15,409 nt of DNA, from the NCBI GenBank assembly GCA_013816275.1, contig JACDER010000005.1, positions 1 to 15,409 of the forward strand. Reading direction: 5' to 3'. Of this stretch, positions 7,754-14,051 are shown in pieces. Below the pieces are notes generated by a model that saw nothing but the letters and a program-made list of their open reading frames with translations, searched no databases and was not told the DNA's origin. The position numbers and the translations under genes are program-made. How positions within the stretch are numbered: position 1 is the first letter of the stretch; every line of letters starts with the position of its first letter. The DNA comes from Actinomycetota bacterium (lineage in GTDB: Bacteria > Actinomycetota > Thermoleophilia > Gaiellales > Gaiellaceae).

Positions 7754-9860
7754 GCCCCCGCCTTCCCGGCCACCAGCTCCGCTCGCCGACCAGCGACATG
7801 ACTGCCGGTATGAGCAGCGATCTCACGATGAACGTGTCCAGCAGGATCCCGACGACCAGTGCGAATGCGAACTGCCAGAACGTCGAGACCTGCACGATCA
7901 CCAGCATGGCGAACGATGCCGCGAGCGCGATCCCTGCGACGGTGACGGCCCTACTCGCGAGGGGAACCGTGGTGACGATCGCCTCGTTCAGCGGCCGGTT
8001 GGCCGACTCCTGGTAGATGCGGCCGACGATGAACACGTTGTAGTCGGAGCCGAACGACACGAGCAGCACGGCGACCGCGATCGGGACGAAGTAGGTGAGG
8101 CTCGGGTAGCCGAGGACGTCCTCGAAGACGTAGGTCGTCAGGCCGAACGTCGCGGCCACAGCGAGCCCGCTCGCGGCGACGAGGTAGAGGGGCGCGACCA
8201 GGGAGCGCAAGAAGATGATGAGCAGGAAGAGGTTCACGAGCATCGCCGCGAGCAGCACGTACTTGAGGTCGTGGTCGATGTCGTCGACCGTCGCCTGCGC
8301 GATCGCGGTGGCGCCGGTGAAGGCGGCGTTGACGTGGCGCAGTCCCGCCTCGTCGAGCAGAGCCGACGTCCGGCCTTCGAGCACGCGGAGCGCGTCGATC
8401 GCCTGCGCGCCGAACGGCGTCTGGTCGAGGACGACGAGGTAGCGAACCGCGCCACCGCCCGGAGTCCGGAAGACCGCGAACCGCTCGGCGAGCCGCGAGA
8501 TGCCGGGGCCGATCACACGGTCGACGTGCGCCTCCTCCTGCAGCAGGTGGCCGAAGCGGGCCAGGCGGGCCTCGGTCAGCTCCGACGGCTTCCCCTGGAC
8601 GATCAGCTCGGTCGGCGCGATCACGCCCGGGCTGAATCCGGCCGCGGCCGAGTTGGCGGCCTTCTTGGCGGGTTGATCCGTGAGCGCCGAGATGGGGTTC
8701 ATCCCGAGGCGAGTACCCATCAGGCCGGTGGCGGCGGCGCCGAGCACCAGCACGAGGGCGACTATCACGGCAAGTCCACGCCGGCGGGAGACGACGAAGC
8801 GAAGCAGACCCTCCTCGGCTGCCCGCGCGTGCCGGCCCGTGAGGCGGTGGCCCGGCCAGAAGAGGTGCCGGCCGAGCAACGCCATCAGGGCCGGGACGAA
8901 CGTGATCGAGATGAGCATCCCCACGACCACGCTGATCGCCATCGCCGGGCCGAGCGCCTGGAGGAACCCCAGGTTCGCCACCCGGAGGGTCGCGATCCCA
9001 CCAGCGACCAGCAGCCCCGCAGTGAAGATGATCGGCAAGAACGCCTGGGTCGTCTTCACCGCGGCGGCCGGCATCCGCTCTCCGTCCGCCAGCCGGTCGC
9101 GTAATCCGGTCATGAAGAAGACCGAGTAGTCGGTCACGACGCCGAGCAGGAGCACGATGACAAGCGGTTCGATCTCGTGCGGCAGGCTCGACCCGAAATG
9201 GGTGGTGTAGAAGGACACGGCCCGGAGCGCGACTACGTAGGCGATGCCGGCGGTCGCGAGCGTCACGAGCGGGGCGACGACCGAGCGAAAGTAGATCCCC
9301 AGGATGAGCGCGATCGCGAGCAGCGTCGCGAGCTCGATCCACGGCAGCGCGTCGTCGACCGCCTGCGCCTGCTCGAGCTGTCCTGGGACGACACCGGTCG
9401 GCAACGCACGAGCCCCGTCCGAGCTGACGAGTCCCGCGTAGCGCACGGCGAGCTTGTTCTGGTTCGCCGCCGGAACGTGCCGCGGGAAGAACAGGTACGT
9501 GATCGCCGTCGTGGCGTTGACGAGCGGGAACGCGAACGACGGCTTCGGGAAGCCGGGGATCCTGGCCGCATCGAGGTCGGCCGCCGTCTTCAGCACGGTC
9601 TGCCGCGCCGGAGCCGACAGGCCGTCCGCGTTCCGCTGGACGACGGCGATCTCCGAGAAGAGCGGCACGTGGAAGAGCTGCAACGAGCGCTCCTCGACCT
9701 TGACGGCCCGCGTGTGCTTCGGGATCAGGAAGTTGACGCTCGCCCCTGGCAGCGTGGACAGCCCCGGAGCCACGAAGTACAGGAGCGCGGCGAGAGCGAC
9801 CCACCCGGCCGCCAGCGCGACCCGGAGCCGCACGATCGTCTCACCTGCCCGAAAGGCCAT
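7737..9860 (-). CDS. MMPL family (RND superfamily) membrane transporter
   Basis: A 707-aa inner-membrane transporter with the MMPL arrangement. There is an N-terminal helix (about 10-30), a first extracytoplasmic domain (about 35-170), a helical bundle (about 175-335) with the ion-coupling motif GVVTDYSVFF (D244-Y245), then a helix near 355, a second extracytoplasmic domain (about 375-510) and a final bundle (about 525-695) with FGSDYNVFIVGR (D606-Y607). Both Asp-Tyr pairs expected for proton-driven RND/MMPL pumps are present, so it looks intact. Members export lipids, lipid-linked polymers or small hydrophobic molecules; no lipid-synthesis gene sits nearby to name the cargo. The ATG start has no Shine-Dalgarno sequence, but a TATAAC element ends 9 nt upstream, consistent with a nearly leaderless transcript (inference). 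It is first in a two-gene unit with the GlcD-like oxidase. Confidence 0.9.
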   Translation of the reverse strand: MAFRAGETIVRLRVALAAGWVALAALLYFVAPGLSTLPGASVNFLIPKHTRAVKVEERSLQLFHVPLFSEIAVVQRNADGLSAPARQTVLKTAADLDAARIPGFPKPSFAFPLVNATTAITYLFFPRHVPAANQNKLAVRYAGLVSSDGARALPTGVVPGQLEQAQAVDDALPWIELATLLAIALILGIYFRSVVAPLVTLATAGIAYVVALRAVSFYTTHFGSSLPHEIEPLVIVLLLGVVTDYSVFFMTGLRDRLADGERMPAAAVKTTQAFLPIIFTAGLLVAGGIATLRVANLGFLQALGPAMAISVVVGMLISITFVPALMALLGRHLFWPGHRLTGRHARAAEEGLLRFVVSRRRGLAVIVALVLVLGAAATGLMGTRLGMNPISALTDQPAKKAANSAAAGFSPGVIAPTELIVQGKPSELTEARLARFGHLLQEEAHVDRVIGPGISRLAERFAVFRTPGGGAVRYLVVLDQTPFGAQAIDALRVLEGRTSALLDEAGLRHVNAAFTGATAIAQATVDDIDHDLKYVLLAAMLVNLFLLIIFLRSLVAPLYLVAASGLAVAATFGLTTYVFEDVLGYPSLTYFVPIAVAVLLVSFGSDYNVFIVGRIYQESANRPLNEAIVTTVPLASRAVTVAGIALAASFAMLVIVQVSTFWQFAFALVVGILLDTFIVRSLLIPAVMSLVGERSWWPGRRGRGAQG

Positions 9861-9877
9861 CGAGGGAGAGTTATAGA

Positions 9878-10021
9878 TTGCGACGCCTTGTGCAGGAGGC
9901 TCCGAGCTTCGAGCGAGACATCCGTCCGCTCTTCCGTGAGGAGGACGTCGACATGATGTTCTCGCTGCTCGACGACGACCCGAGCGCGACGCTCGTGAAG
10001 GCCGTCTCCTCAGGTCTGTAG
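9878..10021 (+). CDS. Small ORF with SFERDIRPLFR motif (microprotein or gene remnant)
   Basis: A 47-aa frame starts at TTG 9878, preceded at about 7 nt by a good ribosome site, GAGGGAGAG (9862-9870). It encodes RRLVQEAPSFERDIRPLFRE followed by EDVDMMFSLLDDD. The SFERDIRPLFR(E/P)xD pattern recalls the start of a family of short (about 70-90 aa) uncharacterised proteins whose members continue with a helical region and a CDG-W motif. That second half is missing: the frame ends after VKAVSSGL at a TAG lying 12 nt inside the 3' end of the convergent glucosidase gene. It may therefore be a truncated remnant or a shortened functional gene. It is divergent from the MMPL gene with 17 nt between starts. 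I recall the family pattern from memory and could not search for it. Confidence 0.45.
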   Translation: MRRLVQEAPSFERDIRPLFREEDVDMMFSLLDDDPSATLVKAVSSGL

Positions 10022-11533
10022 CAGGGCGCCTTCAGCGGGCCCGAGCCGGAGACCCGACTCGACGCGCTCGCCGTCGCGGTCTCGATCGGTGCCGACGAGG
10101 ATCGTCCCCGTCAGGTCGACCGTAGCTTCGCTCTCGCCCAGGTTGACGGCGATCGCGTGTCCAGCACCCCGGCTCCATGCCCAGATTCCCTCGGGGGACG
10201 GCAGCGATGCATAGGCACCCGCCCGCAGGTCGTCTCGCTCGCGCCTTACGGCCAGGAGGTCGCGGCAGAGCGTGAGGATCGAGCCTGGGTCGTCGCGCTG
10301 GGAGGCGACGTCCGGGCCCGACCCGAACGGCAGCCACGGCTCGACGCCCTCGCTTGTGAATCCGACGCCGGGCTCGTCAGACCAGCGCATCGGCGTCCGT
10401 GCGCCGTCGCGGTTGCCCGCGAAGTCCAGCACGGCTTCCTCGGGGACGGCCTGCTGCTCGAGCCCGATCTCGTCGCCGTAGTAGAGGACGGGTGTACCGC
10501 GCAGCAGGAGCACGACGAGCAGCGCGCAGCGGATCTTCGCCTCGTCACCCTGGCACCAGCGCGTTGGGAAACGGACGACGTCGTGGTTCGAGAGCGTCCA
10601 GACAGGCCAACCGCCGGCGGGAATCGCCGCCTCCGTCTGCTCGATCACGCGCCGGAGGCGCTCCGCCTCGAACGGTGCATAGACGCAGGCGAAGTTGAAG
10701 GCGAGCTGGAGCTCGTCCCCGTCCCCGTAGTAGGAGGCCATCACGACGGGATCGAGTACGTGCGTCTCGCCGACCAGAAGCCGTGCGGGGTCGTACTGCT
10801 CGCAGATCTTCCGCCAGCGGCGAAAGATCTCGTGGGTCTCCGGGCGGTTCATGCTGTACACCGGCTTGAGCCGCCCGGCAGCGTCGGGATCGGGCGGGTC
10901 GTCGCGCAGCTCGCGGTCGTTGACGATCCCGTGGGCGACGTCGATGCGGAAACCCGCGATGCCGCGGTCGAACCAGAAGCGGAGGATGTCGTCGAATGCC
11001 TCCCAGACGTCCTGCGTCCACCAGTTCAGGTCGGACTGCTCGGGCAGGAAGTTGTGCAGGTACCACTGGCCGGTCGTCTCGTCGAGCGTCCAGGTCGGCC
11101 CGCCGAACACGCTCTGCCAGTTGTTCGGCGGCCCGCCGTCCTTGCCGTCGGCCCAGACGTACCAATCGCGATGAGCGGCCGAGCGGGACGAGCGGGAGTC
11201 CTGGAACCAGGGATGCTGGTCGCTCGAGTGGTTCGGGACGATGTCGAGCAGGATCCTGATGCCGCGCCGGGCCGCCTCCGTCACGAGCCGCTCGAGCGTC
11301 GCCATGTCGCCGAGCTCTGGATGGACGTCGCAGTAGTCGGAGACGTCGTAGCCCCAGTCCTTGTTCGGCGACGGGTTGATCGGGTTCAGCCAGAGCCCGT
11401 CCACGCCGAGCCACTCGAGGTAGTCGAGCCGGTCGAGGATCCCGGCGAGGTCACCCACGCCGTCGTCGTTCGAGTCAGCGAACGAGCGCGGGTAGATCTG
11501 GTAGATCACCCCGTCTTGCCACCAGGGGCTCAC
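10010..11533 (-). CDS. Cytoplasmic GH13 alpha-glucosidase (oligo-1,6-glucosidase-like)
   Basis: A 507-aa glycoside hydrolase family 13 enzyme that hydrolyses short alpha-glucosides. It opens with WWQDGVIYQIYPRSF, and the (beta/alpha)8 barrel shows DIVPNHSSD (97-105), nucleophile D198 in GFRIDVAHG, acid/base E256 in VGETHV, and transition-state D318 in SNHDVVRFPTR. YYGDEIGL (351-358) and a C-terminal beta domain (about 430-507) complete the fold. There is no signal peptide, so it acts on imported sugar. Val199 directly after the nucleophile is the residue associated with alpha-1,6 preference in yeast isomaltase, against Thr in maltase; applying this here is inference. The GTG start at 11533 overlaps the LacI stop as GTGA, a coupled arrangement. 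A longer frame from 11695 adds 54 charged residues without family similarity and was rejected. The gene is cotranscribed with the LacI gene. Confidence 0.92.
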   Translation of the reverse strand: MSPWWQDGVIYQIYPRSFADSNDDGVGDLAGILDRLDYLEWLGVDGLWLNPINPSPNKDWGYDVSDYCDVHPELGDMATLERLVTEAARRGIRILLDIVPNHSSDQHPWFQDSRSSRSAAHRDWYVWADGKDGGPPNNWQSVFGGPTWTLDETTGQWYLHNFLPEQSDLNWWTQDVWEAFDDILRFWFDRGIAGFRIDVAHGIVNDRELRDDPPDPDAAGRLKPVYSMNRPETHEIFRRWRKICEQYDPARLLVGETHVLDPVVMASYYGDGDELQLAFNFACVYAPFEAERLRRVIEQTEAAIPAGGWPVWTLSNHDVVRFPTRWCQGDEAKIRCALLVVLLLRGTPVLYYGDEIGLEQQAVPEEAVLDFAGNRDGARTPMRWSDEPGVGFTSEGVEPWLPFGSGPDVASQRDDPGSILTLCRDLLAVRRERDDLRAGAYASLPSPEGIWAWSRGAGHAIAVNLGESEATVDLTGTILVGTDRDRDGERVESGLRLGPAEGALLQT

Positions 11534-12528
11534 TTCGGTGGAGGTCCGGTCGAGCTCCTGACGCGGAGGTAGGGACGGAAGTAGGAGTTCGGCAGCGCCT
11601 TCGGATGCTCGATCAGCGTGCGCAGCGTGTCGACTGCGGTCTGGGCGATCTCCGCGATCGGCTGCTCGATCGTCGTCAGCGGGGGATTCGTCCACGATGC
11701 CGCCTCGATTCCGTCGAAGCCGACGACGGACAGGTCGTCGGGAACGCGGATGCCCGCGTCGGCGGCGGCCCGGAGGACGCCGATCGCCATCAGGTCGTTC
11801 GAGCAGATGATTCCGGTCGGGCGGGGATCGAGCCGCAGAAGCGCCCGCCCTGCCCGCAGCCCGCCTTCGACGGTGAAGTCCTGGTGGGTGATGCGGCCGT
11901 CGGGAGTGATGCCGGCAGCGATGAGCGCCGCCCGCCAGCCGACCTCCTTCTCCCGGGCGGGGAGATAGAAGTCAGGGCCGGAGGCGTACCCGATGTGAAC
12001 ATGTCCGAGGTCGAGCAGATGCTGCGTCGCCACCTCGGCCGCCGAGCGCTCGTCCACCCCGACCGAGGGGATGTCGAGCCGGTTGAGCGCGCCGTTCACG
12101 AACACGATCCGTGCACCGTCGTCGATGAGTCGCGCGTAGTGGTCGTGCTCGCCGCTCAGGTTCGTCATCTCGCAGGAGACGAAGATCATCCCGTCCACCT
12201 GGCGGTCGAGCAGCATGTGGACGTACTCGACCTCCCGGAAGGCCGCGCTCTCGGTCGTGCAGAGGATCGACGCGTACCCGATCGCCGCCGTTCGCGCCTG
12301 AAGTGCCTGCGCGATGGTGGGGAAGATCGGGTTCTCGAAGTTCGGCAGGAGCAATCCGATCACTCCGGTCGCACGAACACGTCCTGGAGGGACATAGAGG
12401 AGCTCGCGCATCGAGCGTTCGACGCGCTCCCGGGTATCCGCCTTGACGACGACGGAGCCGCGGGCGACGCGCGAGGCGGTCGCCACGCTGACCCCGGCGT
12501 GCCGGGCTACATCTCTTAGCGTAGACAC
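11530..12528 (-). CDS. LacI family transcriptional regulator of the alpha-glucoside locus
   Basis: A 332-aa LacI/GalR-type regulator. The helix-turn-helix TLRDVARHAGVSVATASRVA (residues 3-22) is intact. The periplasmic-binding-protein-like core starts near GVIGLLLPNFENPIF (55-69) and includes SVGVDERSAAEVATQHLL, the ICSNDLMAIGVL effector-domain motif and the terminal LTTIEQP region. Between helix three and the core only about ten residues (YVPPGRVRAT) replace the usual longer hinge. The sugar ligand is probably the oligosaccharide or glucoside handled by the neighbouring genes. It starts at GTG with an AAAGGA ribosome site 8 nt upstream that lies inside an inverted repeat, suggesting autoregulation. 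It heads the leftward unit with the GH13 gene and diverges from the binding-protein gene, the usual layout for a local repressor. Role and family are well supported; the ligand is inferred. Confidence 0.92.
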   Translation of the reverse strand: MSTLRDVARHAGVSVATASRVARGSVVVKADTRERVERSMRELLYVPPGRVRATGVIGLLLPNFENPIFPTIAQALQARTAAIGYASILCTTESAAFREVEYVHMLLDRQVDGMIFVSCEMTNLSGEHDHYARLIDDGARIVFVNGALNRLDIPSVGVDERSAAEVATQHLLDLGHVHIGYASGPDFYLPAREKEVGWRAALIAAGITPDGRITHQDFTVEGGLRAGRALLRLDPRPTGIICSNDLMAIGVLRAAADAGIRVPDDLSVVGFDGIEAASWTNPPLTTIEQPIAEIAQTAVDTLRTLIEHPKALPNSYFRPYLRVRSSTGPPPK

Positions 12529-12546
12529 GTTACATTCCTTTGTAAC
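12529..12546. promoter_or_regulatory. Inverted repeat overlapping the LacI-gene ribosome site
   Basis: GTTACA (12529-12534) and TGTAAC (12541-12546) form a perfect inverted repeat with a 6-nt spacer. It lies immediately upstream of the GTG of the LacI gene and contains that gene's AAAGGA ribosome site, read on the minus strand. The neighbouring minus-strand TGAAAACG (12548-12555) repeats the first eight bases of the operator at 12653. A repressor bound here could block its own gene. This is a positional inference without binding data. Confidence 0.4.
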
Positions 12547-12577
12547 ACGTTTTCAGGATCTCTCGCAACTCTAGATC

Positions 12578-12589
12578 CTACAGCTGTAG
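12578..12589. promoter_or_regulatory. 12-bp perfect palindrome flanked by AGGATC/GATCCT repeats
   Basis: CTACAGCTGTAG reads the same on both strands. Around it AGGATC occurs at 12555-12560 and 12591-12596, and the inverted copy GATCCT at 12574-12579, so the palindrome sits inside a larger imperfect dyad. It is central in the divergent intergenic region, just upstream of the -35 element of the binding-protein promoter. It could be a second regulator's site. No specific family is recognised. Confidence 0.35.
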
Positions 12590-12596
12590 CAGGATC

Positions 12597-12625
12597 TTGA
12601 CTTTCCGCCGAGTCTTAACTATCGT
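12597..12625 (+). promoter_or_regulatory. Sigma70-type promoter for the binding-protein/permease genes
   Basis: TTGACT (12597-12602) is a near-consensus -35 and TATCGT (12620-12625) fits the TANNNT -10 pattern, separated by exactly 17 nt. Transcription would begin near 12632, giving a leader of about 105 nt before the ATG at 12738 and placing the operator at 12653-12666 just downstream of the start. The -10 is moderate, so assignment is by spacing and position. Confidence 0.55.
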
Positions 12626-12652
12626 CCTGAGCGTCGGTTTCTCTCATGAAGC

Positions 12653-12666
12653 TGAAAACGGTTTCA
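12653..12666. promoter_or_regulatory. LacI-family operator upstream of the binding-protein gene
   Basis: TGAAAACGGTTTCA is a near-perfect palindrome about a central CG (six of seven pairs complementary) and fits the TGWAANCGNTNWCA pattern known for CcpA-type and other LacI-family operators. It lies about 20 nt downstream of the predicted transcription start of the rightward genes, so binding would obstruct initiation or early elongation. The adjacent divergent LacI-family gene is the obvious binder, although a global CcpA-like regulator cannot be ruled out. Confidence 0.65.
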
Positions 12667-12737
12667 ACACGCGTGATCGTACCGCCCGACCTGGCAGATG
12701 TAGCCCTGGGCGGAAGGTCAGGAAAGGACGGATACTC

Positions 12738-13979
12738 ATGTTGAGGAGATTTACTTGGCGCATCGGCGCGCTTGTTCTGGTCGCCGGTGCCCTCGCTGCG
12801 CTCGTCGGAGCCAAGGTTGCTCCGGCCGCCAGCCACAAGGCGTCCGCCGGAACGATGCGCATCTGGACGGACGGCGACCGCAAGGCCGCGATCACGAAGG
12901 TGGCGAACGCCTGGGCCGCGAAGAGCGGCGTCAGTGTCCAGATCGTCCAGAAGGAATTCGGCGACATCCGAAGCCAGCTGGGCCAAGTCAAGGCCGAGGA
13001 CGCGCCCGATGTCATCGTCGCCGCACACGACTGGACGGGGCAGCTGGCGGCCAACGGCCTCGTCATCCCGCTCGTGCCGAAGAAGGCCGCGCTGAAGGCG
13101 ATCCCCGCGTACGCGCGTAAGGCGTTCACGTACGGGAAGCTCTACGGAATGCCCGTGGCGCTCGAGAACGTAGGCCTCTTCGTCAACACGGCGATCGCCA
13201 AGGTGCCGAAGAGCTGGCCGGATCTCGAGAAGAAGGCACTCGCCTTCCAGAAGCAGGGCGGCGGTAACGTCGGTCTCGCAGTCCAGCAGGGCTCGGGCGG
13301 CGACGCGTACCACATGTACCCGTTCTTCTCGGGTCTGTGCGGCTACGTCTTCGGAACGACGCACGGCGTGCTCGACAAGAACAAGCTGGGTGTCGCGAAC
13401 CCGAAGTTCATCAAGAACACCGCGCTGATCAACAAGTGGAACAAGGAAGGCCTGATCAGCTCCAAGATCAACGGCGACACCGCGACGCAGCTCTTCACCA
13501 GCGGTAAGGCCGCGTACTGGGTCACCGGCCCCTGGAACATCGATACCGCCCGCAAGGCCGGCATCAACTTCAAGATCATCCAGGTCCCGAAGATCAAGTG
13601 CCGGGCCGCTCCGTTCCTCGGCGTCCAGGGCCTCATGGTCACCAAGTACGCCTCGGGCCACGGCGTCGCGACCGCGGCGAAGGACTTCGTCGCCAACTAC
13701 ATGGCCGGCGCAGGCCCGCAGGCTCAGCTTGCGGCTGCCAACAATCGCTTCCCGGCGAACGTCGCGGCAGGGAAGAAGGTCACCGATCCGGCGCTCAAGC
13801 AGATCGGGCTCGCCAGCAAGGGCGGCGTCGCGATGCCGAACATCCCCGAGATGAACTCGGTCTGGACGGACCTCGGAGATGCCTGGGTCAAGTCGACCAA
13901 GGGCGACGGGGCAACTCCCGCGAAGGCTGCCTTCGAGACGGCGGCCAAGAACATCAAGGCCAAGATCGCCGGAGGCTAG
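12738..13979 (+). CDS. MalE-like extracellular sugar-binding protein of an ABC transporter
   Basis: This 413-aa family 1 solute-binding protein captures a malto- or related oligosaccharide and delivers it to the permease encoded next. It resembles MalE throughout: GTMRIWTDGD after the signal, KLYGMPVALENVGLFVN in the middle, GKAAYWVTGPWNID with W266 near residue 260, and the C-terminal KDFVANYM region. Residues 1-31 form an export signal: basic MLRRFTWR, a hydrophobic core, then APAAS. No lipobox cysteine is present, unusual for a Gram-positive binding protein. The mature part has two cysteines (C201, C288) that could form a disulfide. The ATG at 12738 has a strong AAAGGA ribosome site 9 nt upstream. 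A frame open from 12597 would translate across the promoter and operator, so it was rejected. Expression is probably controlled by the operator at 12653, and a strong hairpin follows the stop. Confidence 0.93.
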   Translation: MLRRFTWRIGALVLVAGALAALVGAKVAPAASHKASAGTMRIWTDGDRKAAITKVANAWAAKSGVSVQIVQKEFGDIRSQLGQVKAEDAPDVIVAAHDWTGQLAANGLVIPLVPKKAALKAIPAYARKAFTYGKLYGMPVALENVGLFVNTAIAKVPKSWPDLEKKALAFQKQGGGNVGLAVQQGSGGDAYHMYPFFSGLCGYVFGTTHGVLDKNKLGVANPKFIKNTALINKWNKEGLISSKINGDTATQLFTSGKAAYWVTGPWNIDTARKAGINFKIIQVPKIKCRAAPFLGVQGLMVTKYASGHGVATAAKDFVANYMAGAGPQAQLAAANNRFPANVAAGKKVTDPALKQIGLASKGGVAMPNIPEMNSVWTDLGDAWVKSTKGDGATPAKAAFETAAKNIKAKIAGG

Positions 13980-13998
13980 TAGCTCTTCTGATCTGAAT

Positions 13999-14035
13999 GA
14001 CACAAACGCCCCGCACGATGCGGGGCGTTTGTGTC
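13999..14035 (+). terminator. Perfect 17-bp intercistronic hairpin between binding-protein and permease genes
   Basis: Bases 13999-14015 pair without mismatch with 14019-14035 around the 3-nt loop CGA; the stem includes a GC-rich CGCCCCGCA core. It begins 20 nt after the binding-protein stop and ends 16 nt before the permease ATG. Only TAAAT follows, not a U-tract, so it may work as a partial terminator or as a 3' barrier protecting the upstream message from exonucleases. Either would give more binding protein than permease, as known for malE/malF in enterobacteria. Confidence 0.75.
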
Positions 14036-14051
14036 TAAATGCCCTACTCGC

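Noticed and set aside
7722..9104. 460-codon open frame on the plus strand
   Set aside because: It is antisense to the MMPL gene; its Arg/Asp/Glu/His-rich low-complexity product is typical of reversed membrane-protein codons in GC-rich DNA.
6395..9860. MMPL transporter plus GlcD-like oxidase as a dedicated metabolite pathway
   Set aside because: They overlap and are probably cotranscribed, but nothing in either sequence links the oxidase substrate to the transporter cargo.
10157..11572. 471-codon open frame on the plus strand
   Set aside because: It is antisense to the GH13 gene, with no family features; the opposite strand has every GH13 catalytic motif.
11534..11695. N-terminal extension of the GH13 gene starting at 11695
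   Set aside because: The extra 54 residues are charged and Arg/Asp/Ala-rich, match no family start and lie wholly inside the LacI gene. The GTG at 11533 gives a GTGA overlap and the typical WWQDGVIYQIYPRSF opening.
12597..12737. Earlier start for the binding protein at 12597
   Set aside because: It would place the promoter -10 and the LacI-type operator within coding sequence and put a long basic segment before a normal signal peptide. The ATG at 12738 has a strong ribosome site.
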